64,000 bases of DNA from Cercis canadensis (taxonomy: Eukaryota; Streptophyta; Magnoliopsida; Fabales; Fabaceae): positions 22,001 through 86,000 of the forward strand of contig QAOA01008149.1 of assembly GCA_003255065.1 (NCBI GenBank), written 5' to 3'. How positions within the stretch are numbered: position 1 is the first letter of the stretch; each line of letters starts with the position of its first letter. Both the position numbers and the translations under genes were made by a program. This document shows positions 1 through 11,197 of the stretch, one piece after another. Under the pieces are notes generated by a model. That model ran no database searches. It was not told the DNA's origin and saw only the letters and a list, made by a program, of their open reading frames with translations.

Positions 1-955
1 AGATTTGGTCTACACTTCAGAGTTTGGATTCAGGAGTTGATTATGTGTAGGGAAGGTATTAGCACCCTACAATGTCCATTCTTAGAACGGTTACCTATTT
101 AATCCATTGTTATCTTTTCTAAATGAATTAAATTGGTCCTAACATTATGTGTAAAAATAAAGTAATACTTTGTTAAGTCTCGCCAGTCCTTCTGGAAAAA
201 ACCTAAAGGATGCCTCAAGACTATTAGGTGGAGTTCGTGATTGTCATTGCAATCCTCCCCTAATTTATTCCGTCACAAGCGAGTTTTAACATTTTTATTA
301 TCTAAGTAATAATTAGAAAAATGTACGAAAATGAAATTTATTATGCATGTTAGAAAAATGAGTTTGAGATTTATGGCAAAAGATTTTTTTATTGAAGGTC
401 TTTCTTTAGTCCACTAGTACATCTGGAAAGGCTAAAGGGATACTCCTCATCTCCAAAATGTCAAGGAGTCGCCGTCATCACAACATCCTTAATTATTCCC
501 TTGTTGGTACTTTTAATCCACATTTTGAAGTAAATAAAAGTATGATATTATACATAGAGAAGATTTTTCAGAGAATTATGCATAGAAAAGATTTTTATTA
601 GGAATTAGCCTCAAGCCCCACCAGTACCTCTGGCAAAACTAGAGAAATCACTTTACCTCTGAAATGTCAAAATATTGTCATCATTACGGCTAATTTTGAT
701 TATTCCCTCATCGATAATCTTATTTTAGCATAAGTAAAGACAATGACAAAATGTAATGAGATGAATTACAATGTAACAAATAAATGCTAGAAAAACATTA
801 ATTAAAAAGATAAAAGTGATATTAGGAATTTCATTGGGCACACCAGTACTTCTAGCATAACCAATAAATTTATCCCTCACCTCAGGAACATTAAGAAAAA
901 TTGTCAACACAATTATTCCCTAATTAAATCCGTTGTCGAGCACTTGATTTTCTTT
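1..955. repeat. Diverged tandem repeat, about 4 units of 205-230 bp
   Basis: Four diverged copies of one unit begin near 180, 412, 616 and 838. Each has a core like 'ccagtacctctggcaaaac', then a segment like 'cctcatctccaaaatgtcaa', then 'aattattccct'. The leader at about 48-75 contains 'gggaaggtattagcaccct', a phrase I associate from memory with noncoding parts of Tat/Ogre-type Ty3/gypsy elements. No coding capacity is visible. The repeat structure is seen directly; the element assignment is a guess. Confidence 0.5.
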
Positions 956-1969
956 AAAAAAAAAAAAAAAGGGAAAATGACTATGCACAATATGAAATGC
1001 ATAACACATGTAAAATAAATTAGTGTAAAAAAAAAAAACTAAATGAAAATAAACATGATAATGACAATATGCAAAGAACAAATAAATAAAAATTATAAAA
1101 TAGATAAATTAGAATGGCCAAAAACAAAACATTAGTCTTAAATAAATGAACCCAAAATACCTAAAACTAAATTAAATAATATAGCTTTTAAATAAAAGAT
1201 AAACTTAACTCCAAAAAGAAAAAAAAAAAAGTCCAATCCAACTAAAGAACCAAAGGCACAAATCTAAGAAGTAATGCAAAAATAAAGGAAATGAGACAAC
1301 TAATGGTCTAATTCAGACCAGCCTTAGATTGAAGCAAAGGTAATAAAAAAAAAAAAAACAAGAGGGCATTAGAAGGCCTAAAACCGAACTAGCCTAAATC
1401 AAATAGATGTTGAAGAAACTAATGGGCTACCGTACTTCAGAGCCCAACCAAACTAAAACTGATGTAAACAAAGGACTAATGGACCAACTCTAATGTGGCC
1501 TACAAATTAGAAAGGAAATGTTAACGGAAAAAAAAAAAAGTTTGCCCACCTCCGAAAATAAGACATAGTAAAGCCAAGAAAGAAAAAGAAAAACAATCAG
1601 CCCAAATCAAAGTAAAAGAAGAAAAGGAAATGAGAGGCCCGAACTAAACATACATGCACTAAAAGGAGGACTTGGTAAATAAGCTTTAAAAGGAAGAAAT
1701 CAGAAATCAGAAAATAAGGCCAAATGGAAACATGCGAGAAGAACAGAGAGGGTTGATAGAGAACAAAGGGAAAAGACGCAGGACCTTATCTCTTGGCTTT
1801 GGGGTTCAAAACTTGGTTCTAACGCAGCGAACCAGTGTTCCTTGGTAAGGTTCTTTCTCCCTACATTCTTTCCCTCAAAATTTCTCTAGTTCGAAAGAGG
1901 AAAGGAAAATGAAGCCCAAAAAGGGTATAGGATGAAACGACGAGTTTTTGGTAAAAGAGAGAGACTGGT
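956..1969. other. A-rich noncoding stretch
   Basis: Very A-rich sequence with several poly-A runs (near 955-970, 1027-1038, 1219-1230, 1347-1358) and no open frame of note. The last 100 bases (about 1870-1969) resemble the 3' untranslated part of the copia element that resumes at 3228, so the solo LTR between them probably split that element. Nothing else is recognisable. Confidence 0.4.
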
Positions 1970-3227
1970 TGATAACACATTATTTTACACTATTTGTTTC
2001 CCTTATACTTAGTCTTTTAGTGTGTGTTTCTAGTGATTTTTATGGCCTTTAGACATGTTTTGTAGATTTGGATTTGTTGGTGCTTGTAGATTTTAATTGC
2101 TTAATTGTTAAATTCTGGCACTGCTTACATTTTTCACCATATCTTTGACTAAAAATGTTCGATTCATGTGATTCTAGTTTCGTTGGAAAGCTGACAGAAA
2201 ATTATAAATTTCATATGAAGAGCCCAGAAGCTGATTCTCAAGTCTGGACACTGAAATTCGCGTGCAAGCAGTCCAGATTTTTTGCATCCGCCCAGCATTG
2301 ACTGATTCCTTTCCTTAGGTCTGCCTATTGGACCATAGCATGTTTATTTGGGCCAACATCTGCTTATTGGGCCAGCACACATGACACTAGGGCTTGATCA
2401 CGTTTTTACCAGTAATAATTTAGAAAACTAGGTTTATTTTGCAATTAGAAAACCATTAGGAAACCTAGAGGAGGCAACCAGCTAGTATTTATTCTCAAGT
2501 TGTTGAGGCAAATAAACCAACTAGAAGAGATACGAAATTACCTTGAGCAGCTGCTGCCTCCTATTCTCAAGTTCGTTTGTAATTAATTCAAGAGGAGCCA
2601 AACTTAATAATCCAGAGTTCCTGTGCTTCAACCAGGTTTGATTTAATTTAATTTGAATTACTGTTTCTTCCATTCTTTATATGATTGAATGGTACTTTGA
2701 TTGCATGTTTTGTATGAATTTAAATCGGTTGATTAGATTCATAATAGTAATCAGAGTGATGATCATACTTTAAAGGTCTTTAATATATGGTTAACTTTGA
2801 CAATTCGGTTATTAAATTAATCTGGACTTAGTGATATAGAGCGGTTGCCTAGAGTCTTAAGTCCATGATTAATTGAATCCTGATTGGTAAATCAGTAGGA
2901 ATTCTAAGTGTTACTGTTAGGGATTCCAAGTAACACTTAATCAAGAATTAAATCAGATCTAGGTTTTCTTTAGTGAACAAGGATGGATTAAGGTTTGGTT
3001 GCTTACTTGAGTTGATTGTGTTTTCTCTTATCTGACTAAATTGTGTTTACTGCTTTTTGAACTCTTATTATTCTGCATTCAACATAAAACCCCTCATATT
3101 CTGTTCTTGCTTAAGTCCTACTAGATTAGTTGTTTTGGTGAATCCTTAGGAGACGACACTGGTTGCATCCTATATTACAAATTAGTTGCAATTAGTAGTT
3201 TAATTTTGTACGGTTCGGCACCTGTCT
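1970..3227 (+). mobile_element. Probable solo LTR of a Ty3/gypsy element
   Basis: It starts TGATAACAC, followed by a 'cttatacttagtctttt' segment that parallels the start of the LTR at 29474 ('cctcatatttagtctttt'). Near the 3' end is the phrase 'ggagacgacactgg' and then 'ttcggcacctgtct', typical of plant gypsy LTR tails. Flanks are CTGGT (1965-1969) and CCGGT (3228-3232), a 5-bp target duplication with one mismatch. No internal domain or second LTR is present. The right end could instead lie a few bases further on, at 3234 (TCA). Confidence 0.6.
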
Positions 3228-4903
3228 CCGGTCATAATGAAACGCGCATTTTGGCTAAAGGCCAAACAATTGCGGCCCGAAAATGGAGGCCCAAAGTGAC
3301 CAAAAATGATACCAGCCCAAAAATGAATAATGAAGGCCTTTTAATGAATCAGTCCACAAAACAATATTACCCATGAGAAATGATGTGGCCTTTTAAAATA
3401 AAAGGCTTAGTCAAAATTTAAAACTTTTTAGAGAATTGGCAGAGCTTATGAAATTTAACAGGTTCAACATATATGATGGACACAAAAAAAAAAAAAAAAA
3501 TTGACAAGATTTCAGATTTCTTTCCAAAAAAATAAAATTCAAATGAAATGAGTATTTACAAGAATCTTTCAACAGCCCAAAAAAAATTTCCTTGCCATTT
3601 TGGATCAAGTGCTTACCACTAGGCCAAGATGAAATGCATATGAACAAGCAGTATGCACACAAAATGATGATTCATCAAGACACATTTATCATGCCTAGTT
3701 CATGTCTCAAGAAACATAATCTTCCTTCAGTTAATGGTTTTGTAAAAATTTCAGCAAGCTGATCTACAATATTAACAAAAGAAAGTTCAATGTCACCTTT
3801 GAGAATATGATCTCTAAGAAAATGATGCTTTATATCTATATGCTCAGTCCTAGAATGCCCAACTAGATTTCTTGCAATGTTTATTGCACTAGTATTATCA
3901 CACAGCAAAGGAATTTTGGTTAGGATTATACCATAATCAACAAGCTGTTGTCTCATCCATAGCACCTGCGAACAACATAGTCTAGCAGCCATGTATTTAG
4001 CTTCAGCTATTGATTGAGCAACTGAATTTTTTCTTAGATTGCCAAGAGACCAATGCTCCTCCAAGAAACTGACAACCTTCAGTGGTGCTTTTTCGATCAA
4101 TAGAACAACCAGCATAATTAGAATTTGTATAAGAAACTAGTTCGAAAGAACTAGTTCTAGTGAACCATAAGCCAACATTTACAGAATTTATTAGATATCG
4201 AAAGATTCTTTCGACAACAGTTAAATGAGATTCTTTTGGGTTAACTTGAAATCTAGCACAAGCATAAATAGAGAAAATAATATCTAGCCTACTTGCAGTC
4301 AAATACATTAGAGATCCAATCTTACCTCTATATCGTTTCTCATAGAGAAATTTACCTTTTTCATCTAGAACTAGTTTTGTAGCATGACTCATTAGAGTTG
4401 AAATACCATTTGCATTGTCCATGCCAAAATGTTTAAGCAACTCTTTGGTATACTTAGACTGATTAATGAAGATTCTCCCTCTGGTTTGCTTCACTTGAAG
4501 TCCAAGGAAGAAGTTAAGTTCTCCTATCATACTCATCTCAAATTCATTTTTTATAAGAATCTCAAAATCCTTGCATAACTCATCATTAGTTGATCAAAAA
4601 ATAATGTCATCATCATAAATTTGAACTATGATGATATATGAGATAATCTTTTAGTGAATAAGGTAGTATCTACTTTCTCTTTTAAAAAATCATTTTTCAT
4701 AAGAAACTCACTAAGTCTATCATACCAAGCTCTAGGAGCTTACTTAAGACTATAGAGTGCCTTAGAGAGTTTAAGCACATGATTAGGAAAGTCTAGATTT
4801 TCAAAACCAGGGGGCTATTTAACAAAAACTTCTTCATTAATATAGCCATTTTAAAAAGCTCTTCTCACATCCATTTGAAAAACTTTAAAGCCTTTGAAAG
4901 ATG
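3228..4903 (-). mobile_element. 3' part of Sirevirus-like Ty1/copia element (element M2)
   Basis: Minus-strand copia remnant: the second half of reverse transcriptase, RNase H (ending at 3675) and the 3' untranslated region down to 3228, where a gypsy-type solo LTR interrupts it. At the high end it is cut at 4903 by the LTR of another copy of the same family (element M1). The untranslated part shares 'gaaacgcgc' and 'atggaggccca' phrases with the same position in M1 (about 8270-8330), which supports common family membership. Confidence 0.75.
3675..4903 (-). pseudogene. Copia reverse transcriptase-RNase H remnant (M2)
   Basis: Read on the minus strand from 4903, the frame opens with a QMDVRRAF-type block (normally MDVKTAFLNG), then APRAWYDRLSEF, IGELNFFLGLQVKQ and IGSLMYLTASRLDI, followed by RNase H blocks SYTNSNYAGCSIDRKS, LCCSQVLWMRQQL and [17 protein letters not shown] sequence, ending LGMINVS before the stop at 3675. 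The YVDD catalytic box is degraded to YDDD, and there are several stops and frame breaks (near 4730, 4640, 4600, 4020). These activities would copy element RNA into DNA; this copy cannot. The 5' half of pol is absent here because element M1 inserted at 4904. Confidence 0.8.
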
Positions 4904-6047
4904 TGAGAGTTGCAGACTCTATTCTTAGAGGGGGTGAATAGGAATTGTTAAAAATTACTTCTTTAAAACTGATTCAAATCATAGATTTGTTTAAGAACTA
5001 GTTCTTATAAACTAGTTCTTCTACAAATACTAGATTTGAATATTATGAAATAACTTTACCAACCATGAAAAGAAGAAACAGATGGTTAACCAGAGAAACA
5101 GAGATGAAGAGAAAGAGAATAAGCCAAAGATTTTATAGTGGTTCGGCTTAACATGCTTACATCCACTTGTCCCATGTTAACGGGGTTCGACTATACTTCA
5201 AGTTTATTTTTCCAAGCTTCTCCAAGCTTTACAACAAGTTTATTTTTCCAAACTTCTCCAAGCTTAACTCTCATGGTTTTTGTGTCTCAAGCTCACCATG
5301 AACTCTCTCTCTCATACTCTAGAGATCACTCTCATGGATTTTTCCCATAGAAATTCAAGATACAAAACCCAAGTGTTTGGTTTAGCCCCAAGAAGAAACT
5401 CTCTCAAAAAGTGGATGTGTTACAATGAAGATCTTGATACATGAAGGGATGACCGAGAGTAGGAAGAAGAAGATGAAGAACTCAACTTTCAATAATGGCT
5501 TCCTTCTTTCTCTAAAAAATGTTTTTCTTCTTTCTTCACTTCATGAATAATTCAAATCCTTGAAGTCTTCTTGCTTTATTGGCTTCCTTATGCACGTGAA
5601 AGACCAAATGGTGAGGGAAAAGAGGAGCCACCAACCGGCTGACTCTTTGTCAATCAATCACATAGCTTTTGTCCTTTAGTCCACAAAAGTCTTTCTTTGT
5701 GTAAGGGGGTAGATAGACTTTCTTGAAACATGGGCTTTTCCGAAGTGCACTTAAAAGGTAACCTTCAATTCTCTAAGAGTACAACTCTTAGTCAGATGTG
5801 AAAAAGGGAAACTTTGGCCTGGAGTCCATGTGAGACTTTGTCCACATCAGCAATCTTGGAGACTCATCACATGAGCAAGAATTGGTTCTTAAGAACAAGT
5901 TCTTCAAGACTTCATTTGAAAATTGTTCTATATAGCAGCTTAAAAACTCAACAACGATAAATGGCAACAAGACAAACAACACATATAAGAAATAGCAAGG
6001 CATTATTGTTATCATCAAAACAGGTTCAAAGACCTGTGGGGCTAACA
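4904..6047 (-). repeat. 3' LTR of element M1 (family A LTR)
   Basis: On the minus strand it starts TGTTAGCCCCAC (6047) and ends CTCTCA (4904), 1144 bp, directly after the polypurine tract. It matches the LTRs at 23474-24550 and 34644-36322, including 'ctaagagttgtactcttag' and 'aactagttctt' palindromic motifs. Base 4903 continues directly into RT-coding sequence of M2, so this end marks an insertion boundary. Confidence 0.85.
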
Positions 6048-6264
6048 ATCCCCCATTTTTTATGATGACAATAATGTGTTTAAGAAAAGCTCCCCCTTAA
6101 TGTATGCCAGCTAGAACTGAAGAATCTGTTCTCTAGCATCAGATAGCAGAAGATAACATAAGGGAGTTTTCGCAATTAACCTGTTCAATATCAGTTCAAA
6201 TAGACTATTCCATAATTCAATATTAGTTCAAACAAACTATTCCACATAATTTCTCCCCCTTTGG
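6048..6264 (-). other. Multiple polypurine tracts of element M1
   Basis: Read on the minus strand there are three purine runs of the type GGGGGAG ahead of the LTR: 'aaagggggagaaa' near 6251-6263, 'aagggggagct' near 6089-6099 and 'aaaatgggggat' abutting the LTR at 6048. The last is the expected primer for plus-strand DNA synthesis. Repeated tracts at this position are a described Sirevirus trait. Confidence 0.7.
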
Positions 6265-6512
6265 CATTATCAAAAAGAGAGGGGTAAGAACATATCATTA
6301 TAATGAGATCAGAGCAGTAAGGGATCAGAACATTTTATCAATCAAAATAAAGCATACTTATATGAAATCAGATCACAAACAGTCAAGCAATGTCAGAATG
6401 TCCATGGATGATGCATGAGAAATATTAAAAGCAATAGGCTAAAGAATGTCCACCTATGCTACATTTACATCTGAAAATGTATCAAAAGGAATTTAAAAGA
6501 CAGTTTAGAAAA

Positions 6513-8000
6513 CTAAGAATCAGAGGAAGGGGGTTGCTGAGATGCAAGTAGAGCTATCAATTTTTCTTTTATGATTGCCAAATCCTTTTCAACCATTGCC
6601 ATCCTAGCAGTAGAGTCAAAAACCAAAGTCTGGAAATATTTAAGCGTTTGCAATTTGATTGGCCAGCTCCTCTGGATTAATTGAAGCGATCCACTCCTCA
6701 TGATCTACCCTGTTAGAAGGTTGAGCTAAAGGGACTAATTTTCTGGCTTTCTTGGTGGGCTGAGAGCTGGATCGAGTATTGGTAGCATGCCTTTTGGACT
6801 TGGTTAAAAGAGAGCTAGTTGAGGCTGAATGTTTCTTTCCCTTTCCAGACGAAGAATGCATAGATGGTTCTAAGCAGGTATTGGTTGAAGGAAGAAGTTT
6901 CTTGATGTTGAGCTTATTAGGAAATGGTTCAGAGTCAAATTTGGACAGATCAACCTTAAAGTATTTGCAGAGTTAGACAATGATCATTCCATAAGGCAAA
7001 TTGGTTTTAGTTCTTGATCCTTTAACAGTATAAGCCATGGTGCTTAAGATCAGCCTTGGTAAATTTAAGGGCAACTGGTTTTTCAAATGATAAATTAAGA
7101 AGAGATCAGGTGTAGAAAGGTCACTGTGACTCTCAATTTGAGGTAAGAGTTTAGATGTTATTATCTTGGCTAAAGTTCTGGTGAAGGAATTAAAGTAATG
7201 AATTGAGGGAGGTCTGCCCTGCCCTCTTTGATCAGGAAAATCACAAATAGATTCTATTGCCTCATCAAAGGATATAAGATCAGATGACCAGACTTTTTGG
7301 ACAACTCTACATTCCCCTTATCATAGAGTTTGAGAAAATTTTCCTCAGCAGCTAAACTCTCAAAGATAGTGATCTTTCTTTTAGAATCAGTACTCTCAGT
7401 AGTACTTTTAGAATCCTTTTCAGCAGTAGGACTCTTAGAGGAAGTCCCTTTTGCAAAGGATTTCGATGCTTTCTTCTTCTTGAAAGCTTTAGCTTCAGTG
7501 GTGTCTACTTTGGCTTAGAGACAGAGCCTTGTGCCTGAGAAGTTTTTTTCTTTAGACCTAGGGGTAAATGCTGTTTTTCTTGCCAGCATTTTCATTCTTC
7601 TTGGTCTTGGAAGAGGAACTGATGGATTAGAAGTTGGCACTGGTTCAAGGTCTTTGGATAGTGTTGGAGTATGTAAGGATTATGATGGATTAAGATTATT
7701 AAAGGGTGATGGAGGTGGAGATGATGATTTAGAGGATTGAGAAGCATGAGAGGAGAATGGATTAGGAGAGGATAGTGGGACTGAATTAGGATTGGGGTTT
7801 TCGAACAAGGGTTTTGAAATAGGAGAAGGAGAGGGAAGAAAGGCCATTTTACCTTTTCCTTTAGCAGAACTAGAAGCAAACTTCATTGCCTTTTGGATGA
7901 TGGATTCAATATTTTCCCTTTCCCTTGAGGAAGATGAGTTTTAACTTGAATGGGATTCTCTCGAGAAGTGTTCACTTGAATCTTTCCCTTGAGCTGAAAT
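6513..8000 (-). pseudogene. Third ORF of Sirevirus-like element M1 (degraded)
   Basis: Downstream of pol and before the LTR, minus-strand fragments match the third ORF of the plus-strand copy at 32440-34183 block by block: a proline/serine-rich N-terminal part (KFASSSAKGKGKM), a basic stretch (RPRRMKMLARKT), SLAAEENFLKLYDKG, SKRHATNTRSSSQPTKKARK, RVDHEEWIASINPEELANQI and a C-terminal LIALLASQQPPSSDS. Roughly 240 bp after LKLYDK, the best conserved core in the other copy, is deleted here. Frameshifts and stops make it non-functional. Its position is that of the env-like ORF of some Sireviruses, but I see no signal peptide or membrane segment; function unknown. Confidence 0.65.
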
Positions 8001-8774
8001 TTCAATCTTTGGCTAGATCTTCTTCTGTTATGATTTTAACACTTGACCCTTGTGCTAAGAGAATTGGCAATTGATGTAGGCAATGGGTTACTCACCGAGA
8101 ATGAAGGGGAACGTGAAAGGAAGAACCAGTCGATGGAGAAGAACAAGGAAAATGGGAAGTTGAACAGTTAGGTTCAGTTTTGAAGAAATGAAGAAGGATG
8201 AAACCCGGGAATGAATAGGCTAAAACAGTGTGTTTTGGCCAAAATGAAGGACAACTCAGAGAATACAAGTGAAACGCGCGTTATGGCCAAATGCCAGAAA
8301 ACACGAGCCGAAGAGATGGAGGCCCAGTTTCAGTAAAAATCAGTATTAGCCCAGAAATGGCTTTAGTCCGAAAATAACCAAGAAAGACCTTTTAAAAGAA
8401 CAATTTTTAAAGTAGAATGGCCCAAAAATACTTCAGTCCTGAATGCAAACAAAAAAAATCCTTTTGAAGAATCAGTTCATAGAGTAGTATAATCCAAGAT
8501 AATTTCTGAGATCTCTTCAAATAAAAAAAAATTCAGACATGATCTAATTTATTTAGACAGGAGACAACTCATAAAATTTAAAAAGAAATTATCAGTGAAA
8601 GGTTTGGACACATACAGAAAACTTGTTAAAGATTGAGATTCCTTTTTCAACAATTTCGAAAGAGATGAGCACAAACCAGACGCATTCAGCAACCAATCAA
8701 ATTTCTTTATCAAAAAAAATAAAAATGAAATGCATATGAACAAGCATCATGCACACACATACAAGAACACTTCA
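8001..8774 (-). other. 3' untranslated spacer of element M1
   Basis: Between the RNase H stop (8775) and the third ORF. It contains 'gaaacgcgcgttatggcc' and 'gatggaggcccag', also present in M2 (3237-3290) and in sense form at 32155-32230. No gene. Confidence 0.6.
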
Positions 8775-9586
8775 TCAATGCATATTGATCATGCCTAATT
8801 CATGCCTTAGGAAACATAACCTTTCTTCAGCTAATGGTTTTGTAAAAATATCAGCAAGCTGATCCTCAGTATTAATAAAAGAAAGTTCAATGTCACCCTT
8901 AAGAACATGATCTCTAAGAAAGTGATGCTTTATGCCTATATGCTTGGTTCTAGAATGCTGCACTGGATTTCTTGCACTGTTTATGACACTTGTATTATCA
9001 TAAAGCAAAGGAATTTTGTTCTGAATTATACCATAATCAACAAGTTGTTGTTTCATCCATAACACTTGTGAACAACACAAACCAGCAGCCATGTACTCAG
9101 CTTCAGCTGTTGATTGAGTAACTGAATTTTGCTTCTTTGATTGCCAAGAGACAAATGCTTCTCTAAGAAATTGACAACCTCCACTTGTGTTCTTTCGATC
9201 AATGGAACAACTAGCATAATCAGAATCTGTATGTGAAACTAGTTCGAAAGAACTAGTTCTACTGAACCATAAACCAACATTCACAGAGTTTATCAGATAT
9301 CAAAAGATCCTTTTGACAGCAGTCAAATGAGATTCCTTTGGGTTAACCTAAAATCTCGCACATGCACAAACAAAATAGATGATATCTGGCCTACTAGCAG
9401 TCAAATACAACAGGATCCAATCATACCTCTATATCTTTTCTCAGAAATAGATTTACCCTTTTAATCCAGAACCAATTTTGTAATAGGACTCATAGGAGTT
9501 GAAATACCTTTTGCATTGTCTATGCCAAAATGTTTGAGTAGCTTTCTTGTGTACTTGGATTGATTGATGAAGATTCCATCTCTGAG
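8775..9586 (-). pseudogene. Copia RT 3' end and RNase H of element M1
   Basis: The intact stretch 9284-8775 carries RNase H: SHTDSDYASCSIDRKNTSG, AVTQSTAEAEYMAAGLCCSQ-like sequence, [42 protein letters not shown], ending LGMINMH. The acidic residues expected at D-E-D-D positions are visible in TDSDYA, AEAEYM and YDNTS. Between 9586 and 9285 the RT tail (IFINQSKYTRKLLKHF-like) is broken by frame changes. RNase H would remove the RNA strand during reverse transcription. Confidence 0.75.
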
Positions 9587-10585
9587 TTACTTAACTTGAA
9601 GTCTAAGGAAGAAGTTAAGTTCTCCCATCATGCTCATTTCAAACTCACTTTTCATTAATATCTCAAAATCATTGCATAGCTCATTGTTAGTTGATCCAAA
9701 GATAATATTATCAACATAAATTTGAACTATAATAATATTATGAGATAATCTTTTAGTGAACAAGGAGGTATCAACCTTCCTTCTTACAAAATCATTTTTC
9801 ATGACAAACTCACTAAGTCTATCATACCAAGCTGCAGGAAATCTCTTCTTCTCTTTTCTTTTTCTCATCATGTCAAGAACTCTTCTTGTCACCAAAGCAA
9901 CCTCTTCATCACTAGAGGCTAGTTCTCTTTGAGTACTAGTCTTTGGAGTAGTAGAAGCAAGAGCTAGGTTTTTCTTTCTTTCTCCTGCCATGCTCTTCTT
10001 TTCCATGATCAGCATTTGGTGTGATTCAAGGTTGCCTCTTAGAGAATCTACAGTCATCTCATTAGATTCTGCAAATTGAACCAAAATAGTAACTTTGGAA
10101 TCCCATTTTTCAGTGAGACACCTCAGAATCTTCTTGACTTGTTCTTTTTGAGTGTAGACTCTTCCAAGGCCTTTTAGGCTATTGATGATGCTCAAGAATC
10201 GAGAAAAGAAGAAATCCAGAGACTCATCTTGAGTCATGTGGAACATTTCATACTTGGTAGAATAGATATCAATCTTTGCTTCTTTAACATGGCTTGTCCC
10301 TTCGTGAATGGCAGCAAGTCTATCCCACATTTCTTTTGCAATATTGCAAGATGCAATATTCTCATATTTTGTAGCAGATACCCGACACACAATGTTGTAT
10401 CTTGCTTTAGAATTGACAATAAATCGAGTTTGTCTTCAAAGGTAAACTCATGCTCTTCTTTTTGGACAGTAGCTCATTCCACTACTTTGGTAGGGTGAGT
10501 CATACCCTTTTTGACTATCTGTCAAACGTCATAGTCAATGGCTTCAAGATATATTTCCATTTGTTGCTTCCAGTAGGGATATTTC
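9587..10585 (-). pseudogene. Gag fused in frame to partial reverse transcriptase (M1)
   Basis: A 267-residue open frame (10390-9587) runs from copia Gag (ATKYENIASCNIAKEMWDRL, AIHEGTSHVKEAKIDIYSTK, FSRFLSIINSLKGLGRVYTQ, GNLESHQMLIMEKK, LDMMRKRKEKKRF) straight into RT (AAWYDRLSEFVMKNDF, YVDNIIFGSTNNEL, MSMMGELNFFLRLQVK). The join is near 9835-9842. Zinc knuckle, protease, integrase and the RT N-terminus are missing. Gag homology extends up to about 10585 in another frame (PYWKQQMEIYLEAIDYD). The catalytic YVDD box reads YVDN, so RT would be dead even without the deletion. The plus-strand copy also resumes at TWYDRLSEF (30676), suggesting a shared breakpoint. Confidence 0.8.
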
Positions 10586-10599
10586 CATTTATTTTCTTG

Positions 10600-11000
10600 T
10601 TCCATCCTTATACAATTATGAAGTATAAAACACACATTACAAATCCTTATTGTGCTTTATACCAAAAAAAGAAGGAGTCCTTAATATACTCAATCTTTTC
10701 TTCAATAACCCAAATGATCTTTCTATTGCATTCCTTGCTATCAAATGCCAAAGATTGAACAACCAGTAGTTTTCTGGGGTATTTCCAATCCACTCATTTA
10801 GATGATATCTAGTCCCTCGATAAGGTGCTAAAAATCCTGGGCCATTAGTGTATCCCGGATCAACCAGAAAATATTTACCTACAAGATGGTTTAGACGATA
10901 TCACTATTTTTAATAAATATAGAATACAATCATATTAACATCCAAGTAATTACCATTTGGAATTTGGAGATAGTTTTGATTCTGCCTCATCCACTATAAG
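10600..11000 (-). pseudogene. PIF/Harbinger transposase (DDE_Tnp_4) C-terminal fragment
   Basis: Minus-strand translation gives GKYFLVDPGYTNGPGFLAPY, RGTRYHLNEW, ARNAIERSFGLLKKRLSILR and, after a one-base frame change, VCFILHNCIR. These are the LVDxGYxN...GFLAPYRG, NxIER.FGxLK and LHNxIR signatures of Harbinger nuclease-like transposases. A 75-bp intron with GT and AG ends (10953-10879) interrupts the codon ahead of KYFLVD, preceded by QNYLQIPNG. The protein would cut DNA with a DDE catalytic centre; only the third-aspartate region and the tail remain. It is truncated at the low end by copia element M1. Confidence 0.8.
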
Positions 11001-11197
11001 TTGTCTCATACCTAAACTATTTATGGTGAAAAAATTTCTCAGGGTAATAGAACAAAAATATAAGTTGTCATCTATCATATATGTTATGTTCCTTAGTAGA
11101 ATATGAAACATGCTAAATCAATGGCAGTTGAATGATTAGGATGTACTATGAAAGTTTCATGAACGGGTGAACTAGTCTGTCATCTGTTGTCTTTTGT

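Larger units (their letters stand above)
4904..10585 (-). mobile_element. Sirevirus-like Ty1/copia element M1, 5'-truncated
   Basis: Minus-strand order is gag fused to reverse transcriptase, RNase H, a 3' untranslated region, a third ORF, several polypurine tracts and a 3' LTR (6047 down to 4904). The 5' LTR, primer site and gag start are missing; the element stops near 10585 against a Harbinger transposase fragment. It lies inside the RT of M2. The large post-pol ORF, repeated polypurine tracts and LTR of about 1.1 kb fit the Sirevirus (SIRE/Maximus) lineage of Ty1/copia; lineage placement is inference, not a tree. Confidence 0.8.

Noticed and set aside
1..955. CRISPR-like array
   Set aside because: Units are long, diverged and AT-rich with no short identical repeats or unique spacers, in a plant nuclear context.
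7330..7740. Plus-strand frames rich in L, S and V
   Set aside because: Antisense shadows of the minus-strand third ORF of element M1.
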